64,000 nt of DNA from Aptenodytes patagonicus (GCF_965638725.1 NC_134961.1:3410001-3474000); one strand, 5' to 3'; positions 47,601-59,800 are shown, counted from the stretch's first letter. Program-made: numbers and translations. Notes: generated by a model from the sequence alone, not told the origin.

Positions 47601-47984
47601 TCTCTCACCCTTTCCCTGCCTTGTTTCTCTCTTTTTACCTGATCTTGTAAATTTTTATTCATAATATTTTAAATGCAGTCAAGCATTTAGTCAAGCAAGC
47701 AATCAAGTTTGCTGGCATGTTATTTTTGTTGTGAATGACAGTACAACTTTTTGTCTATATAGTTTCCCATGCAAGACAGTGTGAATCAAGGCCCAACATG
47801 TTGGTCAACTTTTTGAGTTTTAAATTTTTCAGCGGGATTTTTTGCAAGCACCTTTGTTGCTTATATGTATACAGCCATCGCATCTGCTGCACTCTGCTGG
47901 ACCTGCTCTCTGTGGAGAACGTTTGAAAATCTGACTGTTACATTCAGATGCCTCATGATTTATTGGTGATCCATCCCATAACTA

Positions 47985-48085
47985 ATTACACCTCGGACTC
48001 AATCATTGTAGGTCCCTTCCAAGTGAACTACTCCTGTCCTGTCCTGTCCTGTCCTGTCCTATCCTATCCTATCCTATGCTATTCT
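47985..48085 (+). mobile_element. CR1 3' terminus with expanded pentanucleotide tail
   Basis: CTCGGACTCAATCATTGTAG and GTCCCTTCCAAGTGAACTA resemble the CR1 3' end. The tail has expanded into about five TCCTG units followed by about four TCCTA units. Confidence 0.6.
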
Positions 48086-48784
48086 TTCTCTGTCAATTCT
48101 TTTTTTGGGAGACAAACAGGTTTTTTGCTATAAATGCAGCCAAATCTAAAAGCTGTCATGCAATGAATCTATCGTATACTAGCAATATAGTTAGCTACAA
48201 TTGACATAACATAGACTTAAAACTGTTAATTACCCATGAGATGTGATATTTTCATTGTAATTATGCTTTCTGGGTAGGTTTAAAGTTCTTTCCCTTTGTG
48301 TAATATGAAGCTTTTAGGGTCACTGCTAATGACAACTTTGGAATTACACTCTTCTTCAAGACCTCTAAATCAAATGTGTATGTTGGGAGCCTTTTCACAA
48401 AGCAACACCTCATTTCTCTATCCTACCAGGTTGGACTCAGTACAGAGAAGATGGCTTTCTGTTGCCTTCGTACTCAAACTCCACAGTCTAAGATCAGCTG
48501 AGCCCAAGATCTGGCTGACTGCTCTGAAGTTTGCCTGCAGGGGTTTTCTGCAGCTGTGCTGCAGAAGGGAATAGCTGGTCCCTATCCAAGTACAACCCTT
48601 TTGGCATTTCCCTTCCCTTGATAACTCTATTACAGTCCGGAAGCACCAGTGCACCAAGGCAGACTGTCGGCCATGGCAGTGCTTCACGCTGCTGTAGAAA
48701 GACGAAAACACAGGTCAAATGAAGACTCCGGATCTGCATTTAGCTCTCAAAAGCTCCTTTGCTTTAATCCCAGCTCTAGCAGTC

Positions 48785-48895
48785 CTTCCCTACCTGGTCC
48801 ATTTAACGCTTCTGCCTCAGTTTCTTCCATCTCTAAACCAGAGACAATATTCACAAGGTGCAAGACCCGATTAGCATTTGTAAAATGGCAGTTAC
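48785..48895 (+). mobile_element. possible MIR-like remnant
   Basis: TTCTGCCTCAGTTTCTTCCA is followed by TCTCTAAACCAGAGACAATA, resembling the MIR phrase GCCTCAGTTTCCTCATCTGTAAAATGGGGATAATA. The match is short and diverged. Confidence 0.35.
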
Positions 48896-49018
48896 TGAAT
48901 ATGGTGCTGTGGATCTGTGGACTCATACACACCAAAGACAGATATTTCTTACATAAGTCATTAATACGCATATCGCTGTAATCCCACTCACTTCTGTATT
49001 ACTTCTGCTTGCAGGATA

Positions 49019-49535
49019 TAGAATCATAGAATCATTAAGGTTGGAAAAGACCTCTAAGATCATCGAGTCCAACCATCAACCCAACACCACCATGTCCACT
49101 AAACCATGTCCCTAAGCACCTCACCTACACGTCTTTTAAATACCTCCAGGGATGGGGACTCAACCACTTCCCTTGGCAGCCTGTTCCAATGCTTGACAAG
49201 CCTTTCAGTGAAGAAATTTTTCCTCATGTCCAATCTAAACCTCCCCTGGCACAACTTGAGGCCATTTCCTCTCGTCCTATCGCTTGTTACTTGGGAGAAG
49301 AGACCGACCCCCACCTCGCTACAACCTCCTTTCAGGTGGTTGTAGAGAGCGATGAGGTCTCCCCTCAGCCTCCTCTTCTCCAGGCTAAACAACCCCAGTT
49401 CCCTCAGCCGCTCCTCAGAAGACTTGTTCTCCAGACCCCTCACCAGCCTCGTTGCCCTTCTCTGGACACGCTCCAGCACCTCAACGTCCTTCTTGTAGTG
49501 AGGGGCCCAAAACTGAACACAGTATTCGAGGTGCA
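49019..49535 (-). mobile_element. CR1 LINE 3' fragment, antisense
   Basis: Read on the minus strand, an open segment encodes [20 protein letters not shown] and [20 protein letters not shown], the C-terminal part of CR1 ORF2, then the 3' UTR and an ATGATTCTATGATTC tail. The frame is open for 126 codons, so the copy is fairly young. Confidence 0.92.
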
Positions 49536-49668
49536 GTTGAATATGCCCAAACGTGTGCTGCTATAAACAGCTGACTGCCTTAGTATTTAGTTTTCATTTG
49601 TTGTATGGGAAAATTCCCATCTGCCTGTGTTTTTGCAAGACTTTTTTCTAGATTTTTTTTTTCCCTAG

Positions 49669-49817
49669 ATCACAAGATTGTTCTGAATGAGACCATTTTT
49701 TACCTTACTGTCTTTGTTTGCCTGGTGTTTAGTATGCTGCTGTTGTGGCTTGTACTTGGAGTTGTAGGTGCTACCTTATTTACTATTAACGATAAAAAAA
49801 TGACCCTGTTTAGGTGA
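49669..49817 (+). other. possible terminal exon encoding one membrane helix
   Basis: An acceptor with a strong pyrimidine tract, TTTTTTTTTTCCCTAG, opens a frame that encodes HKIVLNETIFYLTVFVCLVF followed by SMLLLWLVLGVVGATLF and a short tail NDKKMTLFR before TGA. NET is an N-glycosylation sequon just before the hydrophobic run of about 30 residues. No upstream partner exon is identified. T-rich DNA encodes hydrophobic residues easily, so chance is a real alternative. Confidence 0.25.
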
Positions 49818-50180
49818 CGGGAATTTCATCCACCTTAAGCGCTGTTTAGTTTGCATGGGCTACAGAAACATTTTCCAGTTGGTACTGTGGACAATTCTTT
49901 GATTACATTATAACCAGGATTATCTTGTTTCTCTTCTGTGAAAGCAAGCAATTCACATGCTAACTCAACAGATTTCTCTATAAATTCTGATGAAAGTAAC
50001 ATTTAAGTCCACATAAAACTATGTTAAATTGGACTGTTTACAAAACCACCAGGGCACTCATTTGTGCAATTTTAAATTTTTTTTTTTCAAGAAAAAGTTT
50101 GAGATCTGAATTACACTTATATCTTTTTAAATGAGGACCTATTTCAAAGTAGTACGTATTTCTTCACTACCTTTGACAGT

Positions 50181-50236
50181 TGGACTCGATGATCTTAGAG
50201 GTCTTTTCCAACCTTAATGATTCTATGATTCTACAT
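50181..50236 (+). mobile_element. short CR1 3' terminus, sense
   Basis: CAGTTGGACTCGATGATCTT is followed by AGAGGTCTTTTCCAACCTTA and an ATGATTCTATGATTCTA tail. Only the extreme 3' end is present. Confidence 0.8.
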
Positions 50237-53200
50237 CTGACACGGTGTCTGAAAAAACAATTGGATTGTCTGATTTAGCACTTACTGCATGTATGCAGGG
50301 GAAGTAGCTCCATGTAAGTACTAGCATACGGGTTTAGTGGATATTTCTTTTCTAGGTATTTAATAAGCAAGTTGGAGATTCAGATTAAACATCGTTTTCC
50401 CGTGTTTATGGGACAATATGAGTCGCCAGAATCAGAAGGTTACATTGAGTATGCTTATTTGGTGTTGTTAGGTAGGGAAACTTCTTTTATAATACATCTG
50501 TAGAAATGGAAGTGGGTGTCTCAGTTCATCTGTGAGCAAAATGTTCCACGTTGTTTTCTACCATGCAGATTTTATCCCCATGCCTAATAATAACCACTAA
50601 TATCTGGGATGATATTCCAGGTGATTGAACCATTGACTTTTCCTCTGAACAACACAATCATGTAAAACTTGGGGGCATATCCCTTTTTTTGTCACGGTGT
50701 TTACACTATTTGTCGTAGCCTTGCCCAGTTGAAATTCAGAAAGACTATATATACTTTGGCTTGTCCGGTTTGTCTAATAAAATCCAATATTTGGGACTCT
50801 AGTGATGTAAACTATTTAAAGGCAGCTAGAAAGATACAAACAGCTCTTTACTGCTGTAAAGTATTGCTTGCCTACAAAAACAGACTTGTTAAATTATCTT
50901 GTTTTAGCCTAAACACAGCTGTATTGCAAAATGCAGATTTCATTGGTGGTGTAAAACAGGTATGTCTTTTTCATCCAAGTTTTTCAGCCTTCAATAACAA
51001 TACCGAACCTGAAAAACCATTTCTGATTTTAAGCTGTTAATTTAAGCAGTTGTTTGGTCTCCTCCTTTTACCACCCAAACTGAAGATGTTTCCTTATAGT
51101 CAATGGGCTGTGTAGTTCTCTTAGCCTCTCTTTGGCCATTTTTCTTTTAATTTTTTTAAAAACACTGTACAAAATATGACTTGATTCTTCAGGAAAAGCT
51201 CTGTAGCTGTAAAAGACAGTAGCATGTGTATGTTCCGAGAACCTAAACACCTAAGTTGTCCATTAATTGTTTGTTTTAAATGTATATTCTTGACTTGCAG
51301 AAATCTGAGGAAGAAAAAGTAAGACTGGACTTGGATGAATGGCACCCGAAATGTAACCACACTGTAGTTTCCCGGGTGTTAATATATATGCAGCTACCAC
51401 AAATGAGCACAATTAGCATGAAGTCCTGCATCCGCTCGTTAGGCTCAGGCTGAAGCGTTGCCCCAGTGATGAAAAAAAAGCATCCCTAATGTCTGAAATC
51501 TTACTGCAATATTGGTTTGGCCATTCGTTCCTCCTGGCTGATGAGTTCTCAGGGGCCGTTCTGCACCCCTAAAAGAGACAAAAGTAAACGCTGGTGAAAG
51601 GCGGTTGAGGAGTGCAATTTGGGGTGCTACAAAGGAAAGTTTAACTCTTGAAGAATGATTTGGTCATATTTTCTATGCATAAATTTGCCCTGTAACTTTG
51701 AAATATTTTGTTCAGAAAGTTAGAAATGGCAACTATCACCATAAACCTCCAACAGTTTTGGTTTAGACTTAAATTTCGATTAGTTGGAAACCCCCTGAAA
51801 GTGGGAAGAAATAATCCTTCAGAGAACTTTACAGATCCTTTATTTGAATATTTCTGATCATAAGGTGATTGAACAACTGTTCAATAAAATCTAATGCATC
51901 TAATAAAATCTTTTTTAGGGCTTGATTTTTTTTTTTTTTTAAGGCAGTAACAGCTTGGCTAATTAATAAATCTCTTTTTCTCTTTTGCCTATGCTTATTT
52001 CTTCCAATGATGCAAATCACTTACCTAGCTTGTAAACCATTTTTATTTCTAATTAGAATGCCTAAATGAGAAGCTTTTGAATTTCAGATCTATGCAAAGA
52101 ATTTAATTTATTTGCCTTTTCTTTGTTAAGAATAGTAAAGTATGTCCTTGATATTTCAGGATCTCTCTACTTTCTCAGCTAAGAACGTGAAAAACAGTAT
52201 CCCTCACAAGTAGGTTATTCACAAGGATATTTTGCAAAAGGGCATCGAGATGAGTAACAAGGTACTGAAATGTTCTCGTCACAGCAGCGAGAACTGGGGG
52301 ATGCTGGTAACAGAGGCATTTGGGAGCATTATTTCCCTCTTCCACCGCGTTGCTAGACTCTGTACAAAGGTATCACATAAATGGGTATCGTATGCATCAA
52401 TTTGCCTTTTGTAATACACGCTGTGGGTGCTCCCACATCTGGGAGCGCACTGCTGCTTATAGAAACCTATCGATGAAGTTCTGCGATTGTGCTGCTACTT
52501 TCAAGGGCTCAGGTGCTGGGGTTTTTTCAGGACTTCAGACGGCCAGTTTGACCTCTGGCTTTATCTGTCAGTTCACCCCTGCCTGACTAGGTCCTTGTCT
52601 CCTTTCACTGTAGTAACCGTAGCTGCCTTACCTTGGAAACATAACTGAGTAACTAAAGTGAAACAACTAACAGGCATGGAGCAAGGGAGTGCCCCGATTT
52701 TCATAGAGACGAGGAAGAGACTTGCAAGTCTGAAGGTGTTGGGAGGTTTTGCATTAATAACTGGGTGCAAAATTACATTCTGACACTCTTCTGGCTGGAA
52801 GTTTTCGCCCTCCCTCAAAAAAGAGTCCTTCTAGATCAGGCCTCAGATTGAACAACATCCAGTTTAGATAATGCTTCTTATGTTTTTGTTAGACGATGGA
52901 GAATTTGAGAGTGTGAATAGGAAAGACTTGACTCGTTTGTGACCTTCAGACCATTTACTTTGAAGGACTCTCCAGTTTGTAGCTTGTTAACATATCCAGG
53001 CCCGGGGCAAGTTATTTTCCCTAAATCCTTTGGGTTTGGGGTCCAGATCAGGATGTGGAGATTTGGGTTTGGATTTCAGCTAGGATGAACCGAACGGACC
53101 GCAGCACAGAGCTAGAGTTGCTGAGTCTTTAATGTGGGTCCCCGAGGAGATGGCCTTCCAGCACACAGCATGATTTGCAGCTTGCGTCAGGGCGCTGGAT

Positions 53201-53668
53201 TTCATCCGTGCTCTTGGTAGCTCTGCTGCGTGACGCTCTGCAGCGCCGGGGTGTCACACGTGAAGATCTCCTGCGTTGCATGGAGCCCCCACGTGCAGCT
53301 GACACTTCACCGCCGTCCTTTGTCTGGCCATAGGTCTTGGGGGAAGAAACTGGCCAGGGGTGGGTTTGACCTTAGTGTACCCCCACAGCAGAGCGGCGTG
53401 TGCCACGCGTGGGGGACGGTTCAGTCGGGCAGCTGCTGTCCGTGGAGGGGGTTAGCGGCTCCCCAGTGGGAAAAGCGTTGGTGTGCTGGAGCTGCTCCCT
53501 CTGCACGGCCGCGCGGGGAACGCCGTGGCCGCCCCCCGGCCCCCTGCTCCCGTCCCTCGGTCACCGCCCGGGGGCGGCTCCGGGCTCCCGGGGCGGCGCC
53601 GCCGCGCTCCGCCCCGGCCGGTCCCCGCGGCCCGTGACGCGGCGGGCGGGGCGGGGGCGGGCAGAGCC

Positions 53669-53670
<2 letters not shown>

Positions 53671-53705
<35 letters not shown>
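53671..53705 (+). repeat. (GGC)n trinucleotide repeat in the MAPK8IP3 5' leader
   Basis: About 11 to 12 uninterrupted GGC units lie some 67 bp before the ATG, followed by an interrupted GGCAGC extension. The repeat is in frame with the JIP3 start and would read as poly-glycine. Confidence 0.92.
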
Positions 53706-53771
53706 CTCGGCAGCGGCGGCAGCGGGAGAGCGAAGCGGCGCGGCGGAGCGGGTGGCTGTCGGGCCGGCAGG

Positions 53772-54089
53772 ATGCTGGAGATCCAGCTGGACGATGGCGG
53801 CGTGGGGGGGTACCCGGGCGACGATTACTGCTCGGGGTCGGTGATGTCGGAGCGGGTCTCGGGCCTCGCCAACAGCATCTACCGCGAGTTCGAGCGGCTG
53901 ATCCACTGCTACGACGAGGAGGTGGTGAAGGAGCTGATGCCGCTGGTGGTGACGGTGCTGGAGAACCTGGACTCGGTGCTCACCGACAACCAGGAGCACG
54001 AGGTGGAGCTGGAGCTGCTGCGGGAGGACAACGAGCAGCTCCTCACGCAGTACGAGCGGGAGAAGGCGCTGCGCAAGCAGGCCGAGGAG
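53772..54089 (+). CDS. MAPK8IP3: MAPK8IP3 (JIP3) first coding exon, partial gene
   Basis: JIP3 is a JNK-pathway scaffold and an adaptor linking kinesin-1 and dynein to vesicles, lysosomes and axonal cargo. This exon encodes the first 106 residues: a short acidic N-terminus, then [20 protein letters not shown] and [20 protein letters not shown], which is the RH1 domain, and [20 protein letters not shown] in human form, here with [15 protein letters not shown], beginning the coiled coil that ends KALRKQAEE. It stops in phase 0 at a GTGAGC donor. The start has A at -3. JIP3 is over 1300 residues in mammals, so nearly all of it lies beyond the window. JIP4 (SPAG9) is the close paralogue, but the residues and the neighbours fit JIP3. 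Confidence 0.95.
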
Positions 54090-54323
54090 GTGAGCGACGC
54101 CGCCCCGCGACCATCTTGGCCGCCCGCCGGGCGGGGGCACCGCGCCGCGGCCCCGCTGCGGCTGACGGGCGGGCAGGGCCCGCGGGGGGGTGCGGCGGGG
54201 CCGGCGGGGCGAGGCCGCGGGGGCGGCTCGGGCCCGTGGCGGGGCCGCCTACCCGTGGGCCTCGGTTCCGTCTCCTCGATCGGCCGCCGGCGGCGGGTTC
54301 TCCCCCCTCCCCGGGCCCTCACG

Positions 54324-54367
54324 GCGGGGCCGGGGCGGGGCGGGGCGGGGAGGCTGGGGCGGTGGGG
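54324..54367 (+). other. G-quadruplex-prone tract
   Basis: At least seven runs of four Gs separated by one to four bases occur in GGGGCCGGGGCGGGGCGGGG and the sequence after it. This satisfies the standard four-run quadruplex pattern several times over on the transcribed-RNA sense strand. Confidence 0.7.
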
Positions 54368-57204
54368 AGCCCCGGGGAAGCGGCCGGCGGTACCTTCTAG
54401 AAGGGGAGCGCGGGCGGCCGGCGCGGGTGCGGGCCCGTGCCCTGCGAGACGTGTCCCTTCGTGCGGGGGGGCGCGGTCCCGCCGCAGCCCCCCCCCCCCC
54501 CCGGCGGGATCCCCTCCCCTGGCCCGGGCAGGCCGCGGGGTGGACGGCCCGGCCCGGCCCGGCCCGGCTCGGCTCCTCCCGCAGCACCGCGGGGCCGGGC
54601 GGGCGGGTGCCTCTGCGGCTGATCCGCCCCTGTAAAAGCAGGAGGGAAAAGGACTAAACAAAAATAGCTGCAGTCCTGTGGGTTTGAAGAATTCCCTTTG
54701 GAATGCCAACAGCACATCGAGGACTTGGCATTTATGCTAATTTGTGGTTTAAAAAATACTTTTTAAATGGATAATGTCCGTGCAGCCATACAGCTTTTTT
54801 AATGTCAGCAGTAAGCTATTTAGTTGGAGCAAGAAATCACCTTTAGAGTATAGCAGCTGATTTTTGAAACTTGCTTTTACCAAAACTACACCTTGAACCT
54901 TAATAAAATAGTTTCCCAAGTTAGCATCTGCAGTTTCCTGGAGTATGGATTCACTCCCGTGAGAGCCATGTCAGAGCTGCCCAGCTGGGAGGGGGGATTG
55001 GAAAGTGGATCACGAGAAGAACAAACCCCTCTGACGGAAAGGAATGAAAATCCTTGGGTTGCAAAGACTCGGATGTAGACAAAACAGGGAGGGGAGGTGA
55101 CTTGCACTCTTGTCTTCTTCCTACATCTGCGCCTGTCCCTGCTGAAATCAAGAGCATCTTTTCAGCCATGAATGAGGACTGTGAACCGTAGGGTTTCCTG
55201 CTCAGGCTCTTGAAGTGATAGTCCGCGAGCTGGGATAAAGCATTGGTGGCGGAAAAAGTCTGTCACCATCACATCATCCTCGTTTCACTACATAACTTCT
55301 TAAAAAGTGGGGTGTTTTCCATCTTCCAGACTAAGAAAGAGCAGAAGATTTAAGATTCAGTAGTCTTACTAGGAGTTAAGTTCTGATTTGATGAGGGGTA
55401 ATTAATGAAATAGCTTTTGAACTGGAGAACAATGAAAAACACCATGCAGTGGTTTCACAGTCGTGTTCTTGTTGCTTAATAATCGTGTGCAAGAATCTTG
55501 CGAACTTGATGAGGGGGACATCTGCGGTCCATTACTAATACTGAAAGCAAGAGCCAGTCAATTAAAGTTTTAGTCCTGAGTTTTAATTATGTATTAATGG
55601 ACTAATAAATAATCTTTTAAAATTCTTTCGAATGCATGTAGGGATTGAAAAATGATTCTGAGTACGTGAGACTTTACTTATTAAACGTTGTGTAGAGACA
55701 GTATTTTGCAGCTTCTGAGAAATAAAATTTTTTAAAAGTGCACTATTTATGGGGAGAAAAAATGGGACTACAAATGGGGAATGGAACGGTCCAGTTGGAA
55801 TGATCTTGCACCGTTGGACTCGGGTGGATTTCTGTTCTTGACTTACTAGATACAGGATGTGTTTTCTGGAAGCAAACGTAGTGACAACAGTTACATTCCC
55901 TGCAAGGAAGCTCAGGAACCATAGAAGGATACTCTTTGCTGAGATTTCAAAAGCGGCGATGATGATGATGTTACTCTGTTATCCTTGTGCACAGCTCAAT
56001 GTAAGTGGGGGAAAAAGTGTCTGCAAGGAGACTTGTTACCAGAAAGGAATAGATAATGTGCTTTTTACGCGAACAAGTGAGTATTCTGCCTCTACGTAAT
56101 CCCTGTTACAAGGTCATATATGGAATATATGGCTGTTATTTCACTCTGCATATAACAAAAAGTACATTATTTGTCTGCACCCATTTCCCGTATGCTGCTT
56201 ACTATGCAATAAATTGCATGTTATGGAGGTGAAAATCTATGTATTACAGAGAAATCTGCTGTCCACCAGATAATTGTAAACGATCAAAAACCAGAAAAAT
56301 GTTTTTCCCACCAGAATGTGGATTGTTGTTCTGTGGCAGTGCCCATAGTAACCAGGGAAGGTTCATCCCACATCTCAGGCAGCGTTCAGCCTCCTGCGCT
56401 GCGCCTCGAGTCTTGGGGTGAGATCTTCACTTCTAAGTGGGAGGATCCTCCTCTGGGAACAGGATTTGACCTCACTCTTGATTCCTCTCTGGGTATGAGT
56501 GCTAATTACAACAAATAAAGTTGGGAGTTGGAGATGAAAAACTGATCTGTTCTTCTTTTGCAATATCGTGTCAAAAGACCCTGAGTTATAATTACTTTAT
56601 ATTAATTTATTAATTTCAAAGTAACTGAAACCACAAGTGGGCATTGTTCTCTGGCATAAAAATGTGCGTTGTATTGTCTTGTTACCACCGCTGTAGAACC
56701 ATCAAATCTTGCTGTTTCATCTTTATGGAGAAATTGTGCACAAACAGACTCTATAGGTATGTTTTGTTAAATCAGGACTGTTTCTAACAACTTTCATTTC
56801 ACTCCCACTAAATGCCGTAAAGGAAAGTTTTCCTTCTCAGTACTCTTCTGTCTCTTTCTCCAAGATGATTCTGTATATTATGTTTTAAAACAATCTTTGC
56901 CAAAAGCAAATTATTGCTTTATTTTCTAAACACTTGGGCTGCAGAGTGACTCCATATTTTCCACTTGTCCTAAAATAGGACAGCAGAAGCACCTAGGCAA
57001 GTGGATTGAAAATAGAAGTTCCTTGAAATGAGGCGGTGCTGTCAGTCTCTGATTACGGGGCTTAGTACACAACGTTTCAGTTTTCCGTGACCTCCAAGCT
57101 ACTGAAGATGTGGGATTGCACCAGATTTTTGGTGTTTTTGTTTTCTTCCATCTGTTTCGTATTATCTATGAACATAGGGTAATTATTGCTTGCATGGTGT
57201 GGTG

Positions 57205-57645
57205 TTCTGCGGAATCACAGCATTGTTTAGTTTGGCGGTGACCTCCTGAGATCACCTAGTCCAACACCCCCTGCTCAAGCAGGGTCAGCCAGAGCAGGTT
57301 GCCCAGGATCGCGTCCCGTCAGAGGTTGAGCATCTCCACAGATGGAGACCCTACAACCTCTCTGGGCAACCTGTCCCAGCGTTTGACGCCCACACAGTAA
57401 AAAAGTGCTTCCTTGTGTTCAGATGGAATTTCATGTGGTTTAATTTGTGCCCGTTGCCTCTTGTCCAGAGAAGAGTCTGGCTCCCTCGTCCTCACTCCCT
57501 CCCAGCAGGTACTTAAACACACTGACAAGATCTCCCTGAGCCATCTCTTCTCCAGGCTGAACAGCTCCAGCTCCCTCAGCCTCTCCTCCTGTGAAAGATG
57601 TGCCAGTCCATTTACCACCTTTGTGGCCCTGGTATTTGTGGTGGT
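57205..57645 (-). mobile_element. CR1 LINE 3' fragment, antisense, young copy
   Basis: On the minus strand it encodes the same CR1 ORF2 C-terminal segment as the copy at 25905-26430, with a single residue difference over about 98 codons (KPREIP there, KPHEIP here). It sits in MAPK8IP3 intron 1 opposite to the gene. Confidence 0.92.
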
Positions 57646-59097
57646 GTATACTAACACATGGTATTTATTTATTTTTACTGGCTAAGTATTGTTTTTAGCT
57701 TGATTTCACAGAAGGAAATGAAGCTTGTGTGATCACTCTGTTAGGCAGTCGCCCCCAGTAACTTAGGAAGCTGGTGACTACTTTCAGCCATATTTGTAAA
57801 AAAAAAAAAAGGGCTAGTTATAATTTTTTTTGTGAAAAACAAAAGAGAGAAAGACCAAGTGAAGGTCCTGCCTGGAGGAGAGACAGGCAGAGCTTGCCAG
57901 CGTGCGGGTCAGTAGCAGGCAGCAGGACAGTCGGCACGTGGGTCTGGGGCAGGTAGGTCCAGCTCTCGTTAGCCCGTGCAAACGCCGTTTCTTCCTGGTG
58001 TCTGCTCAGAAGACACATGGGGGTAGAATTGGGACAAGGAAAGGGCTAGGGGACACCAGCAGAAATCCCCAGGGAAAACAAGCTTTATTGGGTCCTCTCT
58101 TAGTAAGACATTTTGTTTTATCTAAGCTGCTTTCTTAATGTTCTGGATTCTTCTTCTTCCCCTGAAGAAAACCACCACTGTGTGCCCTAAATGCTGGTTT
58201 CTGCAGAGATTGTTGGTCACGTTTGGGCACTAATTCCAAGATGACCATGCATGTGTAAATGCACATAAAAGCTTTCACAGACGGGAAGCACAGAAGCACG
58301 GGGCTGGTTGGCGTACGTTAGCATTGCTCCTTGGAGGTCAGAAAAGCGACGAGGATCTCTGCCAGGCATGGAGGTGGCCTTCTGACCTCTTGTTGCATGA
58401 AAACTGCTTCCAGTGAAATTTCATACATCACAAGGGAAGGGTGGTGGCTGTCCAAAGAAACAAAAAGTGCGTTAATAGCAAAGTAAGATCTTGGTCGATT
58501 GATTTGCAACATCAGTTAATGCTCATTAGAATTTTTAAAATGGATGCTCATTTAACATGCATATATGTATGGTATAGAGATAAGTACCTAGTGCTGGTTA
58601 GGAGATCTGACCCCCTTGTGAAAGGCTTTTGTAGCTTGTGTTCTGTGCTACGGCAGTCCAGCACCTGGAAGCAACCTCCATTGGAAGGTGCTTAAAGAAA
58701 CCTCTGTCTCAGTAAACCTGGCTGTTGTTTCTAAACAATGACTCTTCTGCCTGTGGTGGTAGGTGTGTTTCCAGGCTGCAGGTGTTGGAGGGCAGGTGAC
58801 GCTGCCCACGTCAGTGTGGTTGGGCCTTTGCTCGGCTCCGGGAGCAAGGAGCCAGCATGCGACCATGTGGCAGCGCCTTCCAGACTGCGGTTCTCAAAGA
58901 CTTGCTGTCTTGCTGTTGGACTCGACCGAGAGGTGGGCAGTGCTGCCCTGAGCTGCCCAGTGATGTGACGTGAGCTTTAGCAGTGCAGGGACCCCTTGAA
59001 GCAGCGTGTGCTGCTGTGTGTGACATTCCCAGTGGGCTGTCTTTTGAGTTGTCATCTTCTGGGCTTCCCCACAGGTGTATCTGTGCTCTGGGTACTT

Positions 59098-59800
59098 TCA
59101 CAGAATCACAGACTGGTTGAGGTTGGAAGGGATCTCTGGAGGTCATCTGGTCCAACCACCCTGCTCAAGCAGGGTCACCCAGAGCAGGTTGCCCAGGACC
59201 GTGTCCAAGCAGCATTTGAATATCTCCCAGGGATGTAGACTCCACCACCGCTCTGGGCAACCTGTGCCAGTGCTCAGTTACCCTCACAGTGAAAAAGGGT
59301 TTCCTGATGTTCAGAGGAGACCTCCTGTGTTCCAGTTTGTGCCCACTGCCTCTTGTCCTGTCACTGGGCACCACTGGAAAGAGCCTGGCTCCATCCTCTC
59401 TGCACCTTCCCTTCAGGTATCTATACACATTGATGAGATCTCCCTGAGCCTTCTCTTCTCCAGGTGCTCCAGCTCCTTCATCATCCTTGTGGCCCTTCAC
59501 TGGACTTTCTCCAGTATGTCCTTGTCTCTCTTGCACTGGAGAGCCCAGCACTGGACACAGCACTCCTGGTGTGGCCTCACCAGTGCTGAGGGGAAGGATC
59601 ACCTCCTCAACCTGCTGGCAATAGCCGAGGACACCATTCGCCTTCTTTGCCGCAAGGACACATTGCTGGCTCATGTTCAACTTAGTGTCCACCAGGACCC
59701 CCAGTTTTCTGCCAAGCTGCTTTCCAGCTGGGTGGCCCCAGCACATGCTGGTGCCTGGGGTTGTGATTCCCCAGGTACAGGACCCAAAAAGGATGTGAAC
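59098..59800 (-). mobile_element. CR1 LINE 3' fragment, antisense
   Basis: The plus strand shows the reversed CR1 end, TCACAGAATCACAGACTGGT and GTTGGAAGGGATCTCTGGAG, and extends into the ORF2 coding part; minus-strand translation gives [16 protein letters not shown] and [20 protein letters not shown]. Stops and gaps mark it as inactive. The 5' boundary near 59800 is approximate. Confidence 0.9.

Larger units (their letters stand above)
38900..53400. other. intergenic region between the MFSD1-like gene and MAPK8IP3
   Basis: About 14.5 kb of mostly AT-rich sequence contains one LTR, several CR1 pieces, MIR-like traces and microsatellites listed separately. No recognisable gene is present. Two exon-like candidates are at 43188-43353 and 49669-49817. 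Stretches 41450-43180, 45000-47980 and 50240-53200 show nothing I can name. Confidence 0.55.
53500..54640 (+). promoter_or_regulatory. MAPK8IP3: CpG-island promoter of MAPK8IP3
   Basis: A dense CpG block spans the 5' leader, first coding exon and the beginning of intron 1. It contains several GGGCGG Sp1-type sites around 53640 and no TATA box. It ends abruptly near 54640 where AT-rich intron begins. Confidence 0.82.

Noticed and set aside
47985-48085. Possible CRISPR-like or minisatellite array
   Set aside because: The units are five bases long without spacers, and the sequence derives from a CR1 tail.
53421-54140. Minus-strand open frame of 239 codons over the JIP3 first exon
   Set aside because: It is the reverse of the GGC repeat and the conserved JIP3 exon. 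GC-rich DNA lacks stops by chance, and the sense reading is clearly the real one.
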